Source: DATEEG01 sp035525055
GTDB taxonomy: Bacteria; Actinomycetota; Acidimicrobiia; Spongiisociales; ZC4RG35
DNA: 58,666 nucleotides
Direction: 5' to 3'
NCBI GenBank assembly: GCA_035525055.1
Contig: DATLEZ010000162.1
Location: 1-58,666, forward strand
Part shown: positions 46,637-54,991 of the stretch, piece after piece
Layout of the letters: each line of letters begins with the position of its first letter
How positions within the stretch are numbered: the first letter of the stretch is position 1
Notes under the pieces: model-generated
The model's database searches: none
What the model was told of the DNA's origin: nothing
The model's input: only the letters and a program-made list of their open reading frames with translations
Position numbers and translations under genes: made by a program

Positions 46637-49069
46637 ATGAGCAAATCGAATCGGTACATACGGTGGTTCGGAGATCTGGGGCTTGCCGACGTCCCGATCG
46701 TTGGTGGGAAGAACGCCTCGTTAGGAGAGCTCTATCGAGAGTTGAACCCGCTGGGCGTCAGTGTTCCGAACGGCTTCGCCATCACCGCCGAGGCGTTCCG
46801 AGACACTCTCAGGGAAGCCGGGCTGGGGACGGAACTCGAAGAACTGATGAAGACCTTCGACAAGTCCGACGTCCCCGAGCTGTCCCGCCGCGCCCGGCGA
46901 GCCCGGGAGTTGGTCTACGCGGCCCCCCTTTCGGCCGAGTTCGTCGCAGGTATTACCGCCGCCTACCAGCAACTGGTGGAGGAGTACGGTCCTGATCTGA
47001 GTGTTGCGGTTCGCTCCTCGGCGACAGCCGAGGACCTCCCGACCGCCAGTTTCGCCGGCCAACACGAGAGCTTTCTGAATGTTCATGGGGCCGAGCGGGT
47101 GGTCGAAGCCACCCGCCGGTGCTTTGCCTCGTTGTTCACCGATCGAGCGGTCAGCTATCGCATCGACCAGGGTTTTGACCACCTCGCGGTCGCCCTGTCG
47201 GTCGGAGTGATGAAGATGGTGAGGTCAGACCTGGCCTCCAGCGGCGTCCTCTTCACTCTGGACACCGAGTCGGGCTTTCCCGATGTCGTCTTCATCACCG
47301 GGTCTTTCGGACTCGGCGAGAACGTCGTGCAAGGAGCGGTCGATCCCGACGAGTTCTACGTCCACAAGCCCACCTACAACCAGGGCTTCAGGTCGGTGCT
47401 GCGGCGCCGGCTCGGTCGCAAGCAGATGCGCATGGTCTACGCCCAGGGTCGTGGTGGACAACCCACCGCGAACATCCCGACCAGCGAGGCCGATCGCGGT
47501 CGCTTCTGCATCTCCGACGAGGAAGTACTGGCTTTGGCCAGCTACGGGATCGCGGTTGAGAATCACTACAGCCGCCAGGCCGGACATCCGGTGCCAATGG
47601 ACGTCGAATGGGCCAAGGACGGGCTCGATGGTCGGCTCTATCTCGTCCAGGCCCGACCGGAGACTGTCGCTTCTCAGAGCGATGCCGCCATCCTCAGGGA
47701 GTACCACCTGGAGGGGTCCGGTGACGTACTGGCGCAAGGCCGGGCCGTGGGTTCGCTGGTGGCGAGCGGCCCGGTCCGGGTGGTGCTCGATGGTCAAGGT
47801 CTGGCGAACTTTCGACCGGGCGAAGTGCTGGTGGCCGATACAACCACGCCGGACTGGGAGCCGGTGATGAAGACCGCCGCCGCCATCGTGACGAATCGCG
47901 GCGGCCGCACGTGCCACGCAGCGATTGTTGCCCGCGAACTAGGCATACCGGCAGTAGTGGGGGCCAGCGACGCCACCACGACACTCGTTGGGAAAGAGAT
48001 GGTGACGGTTTCGTGCGCCGAGGGTGACGTGGGCCGGGTCTACCAGGGAGCAATCCCCTTCACCGTGACGCTGGTGGATCTGACCGAGGTCGCCCAACCC
48101 AGGACCGAGCTGATGATCAACATCGGCAACCCCGATGCTGCGTTCCAGATGTCCAGGCTGCCTGTGGCCGGAGTCGGGCTGGCCCGCATGGAATTCATCA
48201 TCTCCGAGTCGATTCGGGCCCATCCGATGGCTCTCTTGTTCCCTGAGAGAGTCGTTGATCCAATCGAGCGAAGCCGCGTTATGGAACTGATCGCGGGCTA
48301 CGAGAGCGGAGCGGCGTACTTCGTCGAAAGGCTATCCGAGGGCGTCGCCACCATCGCCGCAGCCTTCTATCCCCGGCCCGTGATCGTGCGCATGTCCGAC
48401 TTCAAGACCAATGAGTACGCCCAACTCCTGGGAGGCGCCGGGTTCGAGCCGACAGAGGCCAACCCGATGATCGGCTTCCGCGGAGCCTCCCGCTACACCC
48501 ACCCAGCCTATGCCCCTGGATTCGAACTGGAATGCTCGGCCATGAAGCGGGTCCGAGACGAAATGGGTTTCACCAACGTCAAACTGATGATTCCGTTCTG
48601 CCGGCGCGTGGAGGAAGGTCGGCGCGTGCTGACTTCCATGGCCAAGCAGGGCCTCAGGCGAGGAGAGAATGGCCTCGAGGTGTACGTGATGTGCGAGATT
48701 CCCAACAACGTCGTACAGGTCGACGCTTTCGCCGACCTCTTCGACGGATTCTCGATCGGGTCGAACGACCTGACCCAGCTGGTGCTCGGGGTCGACCGGG
48801 ATTCGGAACTTGTCGCCTTCGATTTCGACGAGCGAGATCCGGGGGTCATGGACACGATCAAGCAGGCCATCGACGGAGCTCACCGGCACGACCGCCATAT
48901 AGGCATTTGCGGACAGGCCCCCTCAGACTTTCCCGAGGTTGCCCGAGAACTGGTCGGCATGGGGATCGACTCGATCAGCCTCAACCCCGACACCGTCCTG
49001 AAGACGGCACGGGTTGTGCTGGAGGCCGAACTGGCCCTCCTGTCGTTCGGGTCTATCTCAGTTGGATAG
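46637..49069 (+). CDS. ppsA: Phosphoenolpyruvate synthase
   Basis: 810 residues, the normal length for PpsA. It has an N-terminal ATP-grasp domain (VGGKNASLGELYREL, VAVRSSATAEDLPTASFAGQHESFLNV), the central phosphohistidine domain GGRTCHAAIVARELGIPAVVG (catalytic His) and a C-terminal PEP-binding barrel (MIGFRGASRYTHP, GFSIGSNDLTQLVLGVDRDSE, HIGICGQAPSD with the catalytic Cys). It converts pyruvate and ATP to PEP, AMP and phosphate. GAGGAG precedes the ATG. Its neighbours and upstream box suggest stress-linked carbon-flow control with PFK. Confidence 0.95.
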   Translation: MSKSNRYIRWFGDLGLADVPIVGGKNASLGELYRELNPLGVSVPNGFAITAEAFRDTLREAGLGTELEELMKTFDKSDVPELSRRARRARELVYAAPLSAEFVAGITAAYQQLVEEYGPDLSVAVRSSATAEDLPTASFAGQHESFLNVHGAERVVEATRRCFASLFTDRAVSYRIDQGFDHLAVALSVGVMKMVRSDLASSGVLFTLDTESGFPDVVFITGSFGLGENVVQGAVDPDEFYVHKPTYNQGFRSVLRRRLGRKQMRMVYAQGRGGQPTANIPTSEADRGRFCISDEEVLALASYGIAVENHYSRQAGHPVPMDVEWAKDGLDGRLYLVQARPETVASQSDAAILREYHLEGSGDVLAQGRAVGSLVASGPVRVVLDGQGLANFRPGEVLVADTTTPDWEPVMKTAAAIVTNRGGRTCHAAIVARELGIPAVVGASDATTTLVGKEMVTVSCAEGDVGRVYQGAIPFTVTLVDLTEVAQPRTELMINIGNPDAAFQMSRLPVAGVGLARMEFIISESIRAHPMALLFPERVVDPIERSRVMELIAGYESGAAYFVERLSEGVATIAAAFYPRPVIVRMSDFKTNEYAQLLGGAGFEPTEANPMIGFRGASRYTHPAYAPGFELECSAMKRVRDEMGFTNVKLMIPFCRRVEEGRRVLTSMAKQGLRRGENGLEVYVMCEIPNNVVQVDAFADLFDGFSIGSNDLTQLVLGVDRDSELVAFDFDERDPGVMDTIKQAIDGAHRHDRHIGICGQAPSDFPEVARELVGMGIDSISLNPDTVLKTARVVLEAELALLSFGSISVG

Positions 49070-49108
49070 AACTCTGGCGGATAGAACTCCGGCGGATAGA
49101 ACTCCAGG
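49064..49108. repeat. Three tandem 15-bp repeats at the PEP synthase stop
   Basis: GGATAGAACTCTGGC, GGATAGAACTCCGGC and GGATAGAACTCCAGG follow one another from 49064. The first copy contains the TAG stop codon (49067-49069). Each repeat carries an in-frame TAG, so the C-terminus is protected by three consecutive stops. Confidence 0.85.
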
Positions 49109-49123
49109 CCTTTGGGAAACGGC

Positions 49124-49699
49124 TCACGAAGCCGGGGAAGGTACGCCTTCAACCGAGTCGAAAACCATTCCGAAGGCCTGCCCGAGTGGACGCCTCACCC
49201 ACATGGAGGCAAGGGATTCTCCCCATTGGCGGGCACGCTCAAGTTCACCCTCCAACAGCGGCCCGTCCGTTGCCGACACATAGAAGCTCTCGGCAGAGAG
49301 GACCGGGGACACCCCAGCTCGCCGGAGACGTCGGGCAATAGCATGCGACGCCGCCCCGGGAAACCGGGGCCGATCGATGCGGGTATCGAAAGCGGCCCCG
49401 GCGACACCCCATTGAGGGAACTGAAATGCATCAAGCCATTCCCTGACACCGATGCCTTGCGAAACCAAGCGATCACCGGCCTCACGCGCGGCAGTCTCTC
49501 GCGTCCCCACGCGGCTGATACCGAAGGCATGGGTGGGACCGCCCACGACCAACAACTCGGTGGACTCGGCGAGTACCCGGGGGGCAACACCCACTTCGTG
49601 AACCTCGGTCTCCAATTTCGTTGCGAGACCCGAACCCACGGCTCGAGCGATTGCCGCCGTATTCCCGAACATCGACTCGAACACCACCAATGCCTGCAT
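49124..49699 (-). CDS. Flavodoxin-domain protein
   Basis: 191 residues. ALVVFESMFGNTAAIARAVGSGL is the FMN phosphate-binding loop (T/S-x-x-G-N-T). STELLVVGGPTHAFGISRVGTRETA gives the second FMN loop, and GVAGAAFDTRIDRP is the third strand. A C-terminal helix region follows. It is a short-chain electron carrier or a multimeric flavodoxin-like protein. A clear DosR-like box lies 53 nt upstream. It is convergent with ppsA. Confidence 0.88.
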   Translation of the reverse strand: MQALVVFESMFGNTAAIARAVGSGLATKLETEVHEVGVAPRVLAESTELLVVGGPTHAFGISRVGTRETAAREAGDRLVSQGIGVREWLDAFQFPQWGVAGAAFDTRIDRPRFPGAASHAIARRLRRAGVSPVLSAESFYVSATDGPLLEGELERARQWGESLASMWVRRPLGQAFGMVFDSVEGVPSPAS

Positions 49700-49751
49700 G
49701 ATCCTGCCTTTCGACTGGGTTCAGTCTTCGTCCGCCCAGGTGCGACCGTTA

Positions 49752-49765
49752 GGGGCATTGGTCCC
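49752..49765. promoter_or_regulatory. DosR-like box upstream of the flavodoxin gene
   Basis: GGGGCATTGGTCCC, 53 nt before the ATG at 49699. Both outer triplets and the G-K-CCC half match. Confidence 0.6.
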
Positions 49766-49842
49766 TCTCCCTCGACGAGATCCGCGACATTGCGACGGTT
49801 GTACGAGGGACGAAATGCGAGCCCCAGTAACGAAGCCCGAAG

Positions 49843-50700
49843 TCAGGGGCGGTCAGACAGGAACGAACCGGTGAGACGATAGGTACGGACGGCGCAAGCA
49901 CTGAGGGAGTTGCCGGGTTCGTTTCCGGTCAGATCCCGCAGGATCGCCATCGCCGTTTGGAACACTTGCTCGTAGGTCGCAGCTAACAGGCACACCGGCC
50001 AGTCCGAGCCGAACATCAACCGCTCCAAACCGAACACGTCGAGTGCTTCGGCGACGTAGGGCCTGAGGTCGTGGGATTGCCATGAGTTCCAATCTGCCTC
50101 GGTAACGATGCCCGAGACTTTGCAGACCACATTGTCCAAATTGCGAAAACCGCCGACGAGCGAGGCCCACGATTCGATTTCACCCGTCCGGATCGATGGC
50201 TTGGCCAGATGATCGACAACCAGCCTCAACCCCGGGAACCGGCGCGCCACCTCGACGGCGGCCTGGAGCTCGCGGCTTCGTACCAGGAGGTCGTAGGCGA
50301 GACCGGCCTTCTCCACAGCCTCCAAACCCCGGTGGACGTCGGACCGCAACAACCAGTCGGGGTCGGCCTCATCGTGGACCAGGTGGCGCAGGCCTACCAA
50401 ATATCTTCCGCCCGGGGTGGCCCGAATCAAGGCGATGGTGTCGGACACCGCGGGGTCGGTGAGATCCACCCAGCCGACGACACCGGCTATCCACGCAGTT
50501 TCAAGGGCCATCGCCAGCAGCTGATGAGTCTCGGCAATCTCATGCCGGGATTGAACGAGCACAGTGGCGTCGATGCCACAGAGCTCTAACTTCGGCTTCA
50601 GATCCGGCGGACCGAATGGTCGCCGCAGGGGCGCAAAGGGGCCGGTCATCCATGGATACCCGTCACCCGGATCCCAGAAGTGCTGGTGTGCGTCGATCAA
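49843..50700 (-). CDS. Amidohydrolase-2 family lactonase (L-fuconolactonase-like)
   Basis: 285 residues from a TTG. MIDAHQHFWDPGDGYPWM is the N-terminal HxH of the family. It continues with AWIAGVVGWVDLTDP, RYLVGLRHLVHDEADPDWLL, LRLVVDHLAKPSI, NVVCKVSGIVTEADW and RLMFGSDWPVCLLA (final catalytic Asp). This is the COG3618 lactonase group, which includes L-fuconolactonase. It is the last gene of the minus-strand fucose-type operon and would open L-fucono-lactone to L-fuconate. Confidence 0.9.
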   Translation of the reverse strand: MIDAHQHFWDPGDGYPWMTGPFAPLRRPFGPPDLKPKLELCGIDATVLVQSRHEIAETHQLLAMALETAWIAGVVGWVDLTDPAVSDTIALIRATPGGRYLVGLRHLVHDEADPDWLLRSDVHRGLEAVEKAGLAYDLLVRSRELQAAVEVARRFPGLRLVVDHLAKPSIRTGEIESWASLVGGFRNLDNVVCKVSGIVTEADWNSWQSHDLRPYVAEALDVFGLERLMFGSDWPVCLLAATYEQVFQTAMAILRDLTGNEPGNSLSACAVRTYRLTGSFLSDRP

Positions 50701-50737
50701 TGTCCTGCGCTCCTTGGGCTCTTGGGGCTCCTGGAGC

Positions 50738-51730
50738 TCACGGTTCCGGCTGGCTTACCGCCGGCACCGGCCTGTCGACCGCCACGCCCTCGACTAGGGC
50801 CAAACCGTGTTCCTCCGGGACAAGTTCTCCGCGCTCTCGAAGCCGACTAAGGAGCTCGACACTGCGGGCAACGGCGTCGAGGAGGGGTGTCACCGGTGGC
50901 GGGTTGATGTCGTCCAAACCCGTGGTGTCGATAGCTTCCGGGAACGGAAGCGGATCGGGTCGATAAGTGATGAATCCTGTTGAACCGGGGACCACCGCCT
51001 CGATGGCCCCCACCAGGTCAGCCATTGAGGCCAGGCTGCCATTGAGGTTGAACACCCGGGCACCAGCCGGTTCAGATTCAGCGGCTCCGACCAGGGCCCG
51101 GGCCACATCGGGGGCGAAGTTGAGCAGAGTGGAACCACCGAACGTGATCTCGTAGCGATAGCCCAGCACGGCGGCGACGATCGCTTTGGTTGGCGAACTG
51201 GTCAGTCCTTGGTCCCGCCCGGGCCCGTAGACCGTCATCGGTCGCAGCCCGATGCTGGCGAGGCCGGAGTCAGTCCAATAGGCCCGTGCGTTGCCTTCAT
51301 TGGCCGACTTGAAGACCCCGTAGTGGCTGATCGGATCTCCAAACACCGCGATTGAGCTGGAGTACACCACCTGTTCGATTCCGCACCGGCGGGCAGCCTC
51401 AAAGACATTGACCGTGCCCAATACGTTCACGGTGGCACCCCGCGGAGGATCCGCCTTGCAGAACGGAAGCTGCAAGGCCCCAAGGTGGATGATCTGGGTG
51501 ATGGACTCCGACCGGACGACCTCCTCGACGGCGGCGGTATCGGCGAGGTCCCCGATCACGAGCTTGACCGCTGCCACTTCCTCATGCTTCACAACGAGAT
51601 GGAGCCTTCGCAAGTCGGCCGAACGATCGAATGCGACGACCCGCTTGCCACGACGAGCTAGTTCGCCCACCGTCCACGCACCGATGCATCCCAGTGCCCC
51701 CGTGACAAGTACGGACTCACTACTTGCCAT
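50738..51730 (-). CDS. NAD-dependent epimerase/dehydratase family sugar dehydrogenase
   Basis: 330 residues of the extended SDR class: VLVTGALGCIGAWTVGELARRGKRVVAFDR (a G-x-x-G-x-x-G variant), IIHLGALQLPFCKADPPRGATVNVLGTVNVFEAA, VYSSSIAVFG, then YGVFKSANE where the Y-x-x-x-K catalytic pair lies. GGAGG precedes the ATG, which overlaps the dehydratase stop by 11 nt. By context it would oxidise L-fucose (or a relative) or its downstream keto acid. Usual fucose dehydrogenases are of other families, so this is an inference. Confidence 0.8.
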   Translation of the reverse strand: MASSESVLVTGALGCIGAWTVGELARRGKRVVAFDRSADLRRLHLVVKHEEVAAVKLVIGDLADTAAVEEVVRSESITQIIHLGALQLPFCKADPPRGATVNVLGTVNVFEAARRCGIEQVVYSSSIAVFGDPISHYGVFKSANEGNARAYWTDSGLASIGLRPMTVYGPGRDQGLTSSPTKAIVAAVLGYRYEITFGGSTLLNFAPDVARALVGAAESEPAGARVFNLNGSLASMADLVGAIEAVVPGSTGFITYRPDPLPFPEAIDTTGLDDINPPPVTPLLDAVARSVELLSRLRERGELVPEEHGLALVEGVAVDRPVPAVSQPEP

Positions 51731-53054
51731 AGATTTCCTCCTCCGGTCCGGACGACCATTCCGGTCCAAGAGGGAAGCAGAAATCCTCGAGCGAGGACGC
51801 TTTCATCGTGATGCTTGTGCCTGGTGCGACGGGCACCATGTAGTGGCCGCCGCGCACCACGGCGGGATCGACGAAGTGCTCGTGAAGGTGATCGACGTAT
51901 TCGACGACCCGATTGTCCAAGGACGCACTGACCGCGACGTAATCAAAGATCGAAAGATGCTGAACGTACTCGCACAGCCCGACTCCCCCGGCGTGCGGAC
52001 AAACCGCCACGCCGAACTTGGCGGCCATCAGCATCACCGCCAGTGCCTCGTTGACACCACCCAGTCGACAGGGATCGATCTGGCAGAAGCGGATGGCTTG
52101 AGCCTGAAAGAGTTGTTTGAACATCACGCGGTTGTGAGAATGCTCGCCTGTAGCCACACCGATTCCGTATTCATCCATCGCCCGGGCGATACGAGCATGG
52201 CCAAGGATGTCGTCCGGGCTGGTCGGTTCCTCGATCCACCACGGATTGAACGGAGCGAGCTCATGCATCCAGGTGATGGCCTCCTCGACCTCCCACACCT
52301 GATTCGCATCCAACATCAGAACCCCGTCGGCGCCGATCTCTTCTCGCACAATGCGCGCCCGACGCACATCCTCGGCGACATTGCGACCGACCTTCAGCTT
52401 GAAATGCCCCCAGCCGGCGGCCCTGGCATCTCGACACAGCTCACGGACCTTCTCATCGGGATAACCGAGCCAACCGATCGAGGTCGTATAGGCCGGGTAT
52501 CCGCTTGCGATGATCTGGACCTCGCGCTCATCTTTGCCCGGCTCCGCTTTACGGAGGATGTCGAGGGCCTCCTCGGGGGACAGTGCGTCGGAGATGTAGC
52601 GGAACGGAATGCACCGCACCACCTCCTCCGGGGTCATGTCGACCAGGAGCTTCCAGAGGGGTTTGCCTTCGGCCTTCGCGTAGAGATCCCAGACAGCGTT
52701 GACCACCGCGGCAGTTGCCATGTGGATCACGCCTTTTTCGGGGCCCACCCAGCGAAGCTGGCCGTCGTCAACCAGGGAGGACCAGAACGCTCCGAGGTCG
52801 TCAACAAGAGACTCCAGCGTTCGGCCGATCAGCAGCGGCCGCAACGCCTCGATCCCGGCAACGCACAATTCGTTGCCCCGGCCTGTGGTGAACGTCATTC
52901 CGTGACCGATCAACCCATTTGGATCGTCGGTGTGAAGCATGACGTAGGCCGCGGAATAGTCCGGTGCTTCTGTCATCGCATCGGAGCCATCGAGGGCTCG
53001 CGATGTGGGAAACCGGATATCGAGCGCGGTTAGATCGACAATGGTTGTTGTCAC
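51720..53054 (-). CDS. L-fuconate dehydratase (enolase superfamily)
   Basis: 444 residues, the length of the FucD/ENOSF1 group. The active-site set is complete: HFKLKVG (base Lys), VLMLDANQVWEV (Asp), WWIEEPTSPDDILGH (Glu), GVATGEHSHNR (Glu) and VCPHAGGVGLCEYVQHL (His). The SRALDGSDAMTEAPDYSAAYV start loop is typical of L-fuconate dehydratase. It removes water from L-fuconate to give 2-keto-3-deoxy-L-fuconate. The GTG has AAGGA at 7 nt. A hairpin separates it from the sugar-binding-protein gene upstream. Confidence 0.93.
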   Translation of the reverse strand: MTTTIVDLTALDIRFPTSRALDGSDAMTEAPDYSAAYVMLHTDDPNGLIGHGMTFTTGRGNELCVAGIEALRPLLIGRTLESLVDDLGAFWSSLVDDGQLRWVGPEKGVIHMATAAVVNAVWDLYAKAEGKPLWKLLVDMTPEEVVRCIPFRYISDALSPEEALDILRKAEPGKDEREVQIIASGYPAYTTSIGWLGYPDEKVRELCRDARAAGWGHFKLKVGRNVAEDVRRARIVREEIGADGVLMLDANQVWEVEEAITWMHELAPFNPWWIEEPTSPDDILGHARIARAMDEYGIGVATGEHSHNRVMFKQLFQAQAIRFCQIDPCRLGGVNEALAVMLMAAKFGVAVCPHAGGVGLCEYVQHLSIFDYVAVSASLDNRVVEYVDHLHEHFVDPAVVRGGHYMVPVAPGTSITMKASSLEDFCFPLGPEWSSGPEEEIYGK

Positions 53055-53099
53055 CAAAGAGTCCTTCTGATAGATGACGTGAGCGGAATCGATAGAGGA

Positions 53100-53140
53100 G
53101 GAGCGGTGGGCCGAGCGGTCCGAAGACCACCCACCGCTCC
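53100..53140. terminator. Intercistronic hairpin after the fucose-type binding-protein gene
   Basis: GGAGCGGTGGG (53100-53110) pairs exactly with CCCACCGCTCC (53130-53140). It lies between the binding-protein stop and the dehydratase start. It parallels the hairpin after the xylose binding-protein gene and probably stabilises or partly ends the transporter message. Confidence 0.65.
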
Positions 53141-53152
53141 CCGATCGGGCTC

Positions 53153-54145
53153 CTATTCGAAGTCCGCCACGTTGTCGATCGTCACGATGGCGGTCCCGGT
53201 GTCGACGTTCGCTTCGACAGATTCGCCCAGAACCACCCGGTAAAGGGTGTCCATACCGAGCTCGCCCATCTTGGGCGGGAACTGTGCGATCGACGCATCC
53301 TGGTTCCCTTCCTTGATCTGGGCCACCTCGTCGGCGGACGCATCGAAGCCGACCACGACTATGTCTTCAGGAGCAATGCCCGCATTCTCGATTGCCTCCA
53401 GGGCTCCGATTATCGGCGGTCCACAGGCCCCGTAGATGGCATCGACGTCGGGAAAGGCCGTCAACATGTCTTCGGCCGCAGCCACGCCCTTGACCTGGTC
53501 GCAGTCCGTCGGCGTCTGCTGCACAATCGTGATGTCGGCGTCGCCCAGGCCCTCGATCATCCCGTTGACACGGTCATCCAACGCGGGCACGCCTGCCACC
53601 CCTTCGAGCACTCCCAGGGTCGATCCGGGTTCCAAGTTCGCTGCCAGCCATTCACCCGCCAGGACACCTCCCTGATAGTTATTGGTGGCCACCACTGCTG
53701 CCTTCCCGGTCCAATCGGGGAGGTCGTTGTCGATCAGGACGATGTCGACACCGGCTGCCACCGCCGCGTCAAGCGCGGGCTGAATGCCGGGGCCTGTCGG
53801 TGTGATGGCGATGCCGTCAACCCCCTGGGCAACCATCGACTCAATGAGAGCGATGACGCCTTCGTCGTCAGAGCCTGATTCACCCATGCCGGTGATAAGC
53901 TCGACGTCGGGATGGTCTGCGGCCCAGGCTTTTGCTGCATCCTCGATGATGAAGAAGAAGTCGACCGGGAACTTCGTGATCAACCCAAGCTTGTAGCTCT
54001 CGCCTGCGGCGCTTGTAGCCGGTGCTTCAGTACCGGTGGTTCCACCAGCAGGTTCAGTGCTGGCAGAACCGTCGTCACCGCCGCAGGCGGCTACAAGCAT
54101 CACCACCGCCAGAGCGGCTACCCATCGAATCCGATTCCAGTTCAT
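53153..54145 (-). CDS. Sugar-binding lipoprotein (fucose-type ABC transporter)
   Basis: 330 residues. The signal peptide ends in VMLVAACGGD (lipidated Cys) and a Gly/Thr/Ala linker follows. The type 1 periplasmic-binding fold begins at YKLGLITKFPVDFFFIIEDAAKAWAADHPDVELITGMG and includes MVAQGVDGIAITPTGPGIQPALDAAVAAGVDIVLIDNDL, ATNNYQGGVLAGEWLAANL and DAIYGACGPPIIGALEAIENAG. GGAG precedes the ATG. From its operon the ligand is probably L-fucose or a related deoxy- or pentose sugar. Confidence 0.92.
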   Translation of the reverse strand: MNWNRIRWVAALAVVMLVAACGGDDGSASTEPAGGTTGTEAPATSAAGESYKLGLITKFPVDFFFIIEDAAKAWAADHPDVELITGMGESGSDDEGVIALIESMVAQGVDGIAITPTGPGIQPALDAAVAAGVDIVLIDNDLPDWTGKAAVVATNNYQGGVLAGEWLAANLEPGSTLGVLEGVAGVPALDDRVNGMIEGLGDADITIVQQTPTDCDQVKGVAAAEDMLTAFPDVDAIYGACGPPIIGALEAIENAGIAPEDIVVVGFDASADEVAQIKEGNQDASIAQFPPKMGELGMDTLYRVVLGESVEANVDTGTAIVTIDNVADFE

Positions 54146-54226
54146 TGCTATCTCCTATCCGGGGTGGAGTCGTGCTTGCCCGGCCGCGCCACCCACACGC
54201 AGTCGGGATCCGAAGGACTCAATTTC

Positions 54227-54991
54227 TCAACCTTCACCTCCCACGATCAGAGAGACGATTCGCTGTTGGGACTCCGGAGTGGGCACCAGCTCTCCCACTT
54301 TCCGCCCGCGACGCATCACGATGGCGCGATCGGCGATCTCCATCACGTGGTCCATCGCGTGGGAGATGACGATCACAGCCTTGCCGTCATCTCGCAGACG
54401 TCGAATCAGGTCGAGGACTCCCCGCGCCTCTCGGACGCCGAGGGCGGCAGTCGGTTCGTCAAGGATGACGATCCGGGAGGTGAACGCGGTCGCCCGGGCA
54501 ACGGCCACTGCCTGGCGTTGACCTCCCGACATGAGACCAACCGCGCCATCCTGGTCGGGCAGCCCGACGTCCAGTCGATTGAGGACGTCCCGGGTCGCCT
54601 CGTCCATCGATCGGCGCCGCAGGAGTCGCATGCCGAACGGCAGCCAGCCGGGACCGGCCAATTCCCGGCCGGCATAGAAGTTGGCGGAGGGACTGAGGTT
54701 GTCGAACAGAGCCAGGTCCTGGTAGACGGTTTCGATACCGAGCCGTCTGGCATCCGCCGGGCTCTGGATGTGAACCGGCTCGCCGTCAATCTCCATTTGG
54801 CCCGAGTCGAGGCGATAGACCCCGCTCATGCACTTGATCAACGTGGACTTCCCAGCACCGTTGTCGCCCAGCACTGCCAGTATTTCGCTTGCGAACACAT
54901 CGATATCGACCGCGTCAAGAGCCAGGATTCCTCCGAAGCGCTTCGTGGCCCCTTTCACCCGGAGAACGGGGTCGCCTCGCTCAATAGTCAC
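54227..54991 (-). CDS. Sugar ABC transporter ATP-binding protein (fucose-type)
   Basis: 254 residues, one nucleotide-binding domain: Walker A GDNGAGKST, signature MSGGQRQAVAVARA (Leu of LSGGQ replaced by Met), Walker B IVILDEPTAALG and VISHAMDHVM. It is about as short as the xylose-locus ATPase and clearly paralogous to it. The GTG start overlaps the permease stop (GTGA). Confidence 0.92.
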   Translation of the reverse strand: MTIERGDPVLRVKGATKRFGGILALDAVDIDVFASEILAVLGDNGAGKSTLIKCMSGVYRLDSGQMEIDGEPVHIQSPADARRLGIETVYQDLALFDNLSPSANFYAGRELAGPGWLPFGMRLLRRRSMDEATRDVLNRLDVGLPDQDGAVGLMSGGQRQAVAVARATAFTSRIVILDEPTAALGVREARGVLDLIRRLRDDGKAVIVISHAMDHVMEIADRAIVMRRGRKVGELVPTPESQQRIVSLIVGGEG

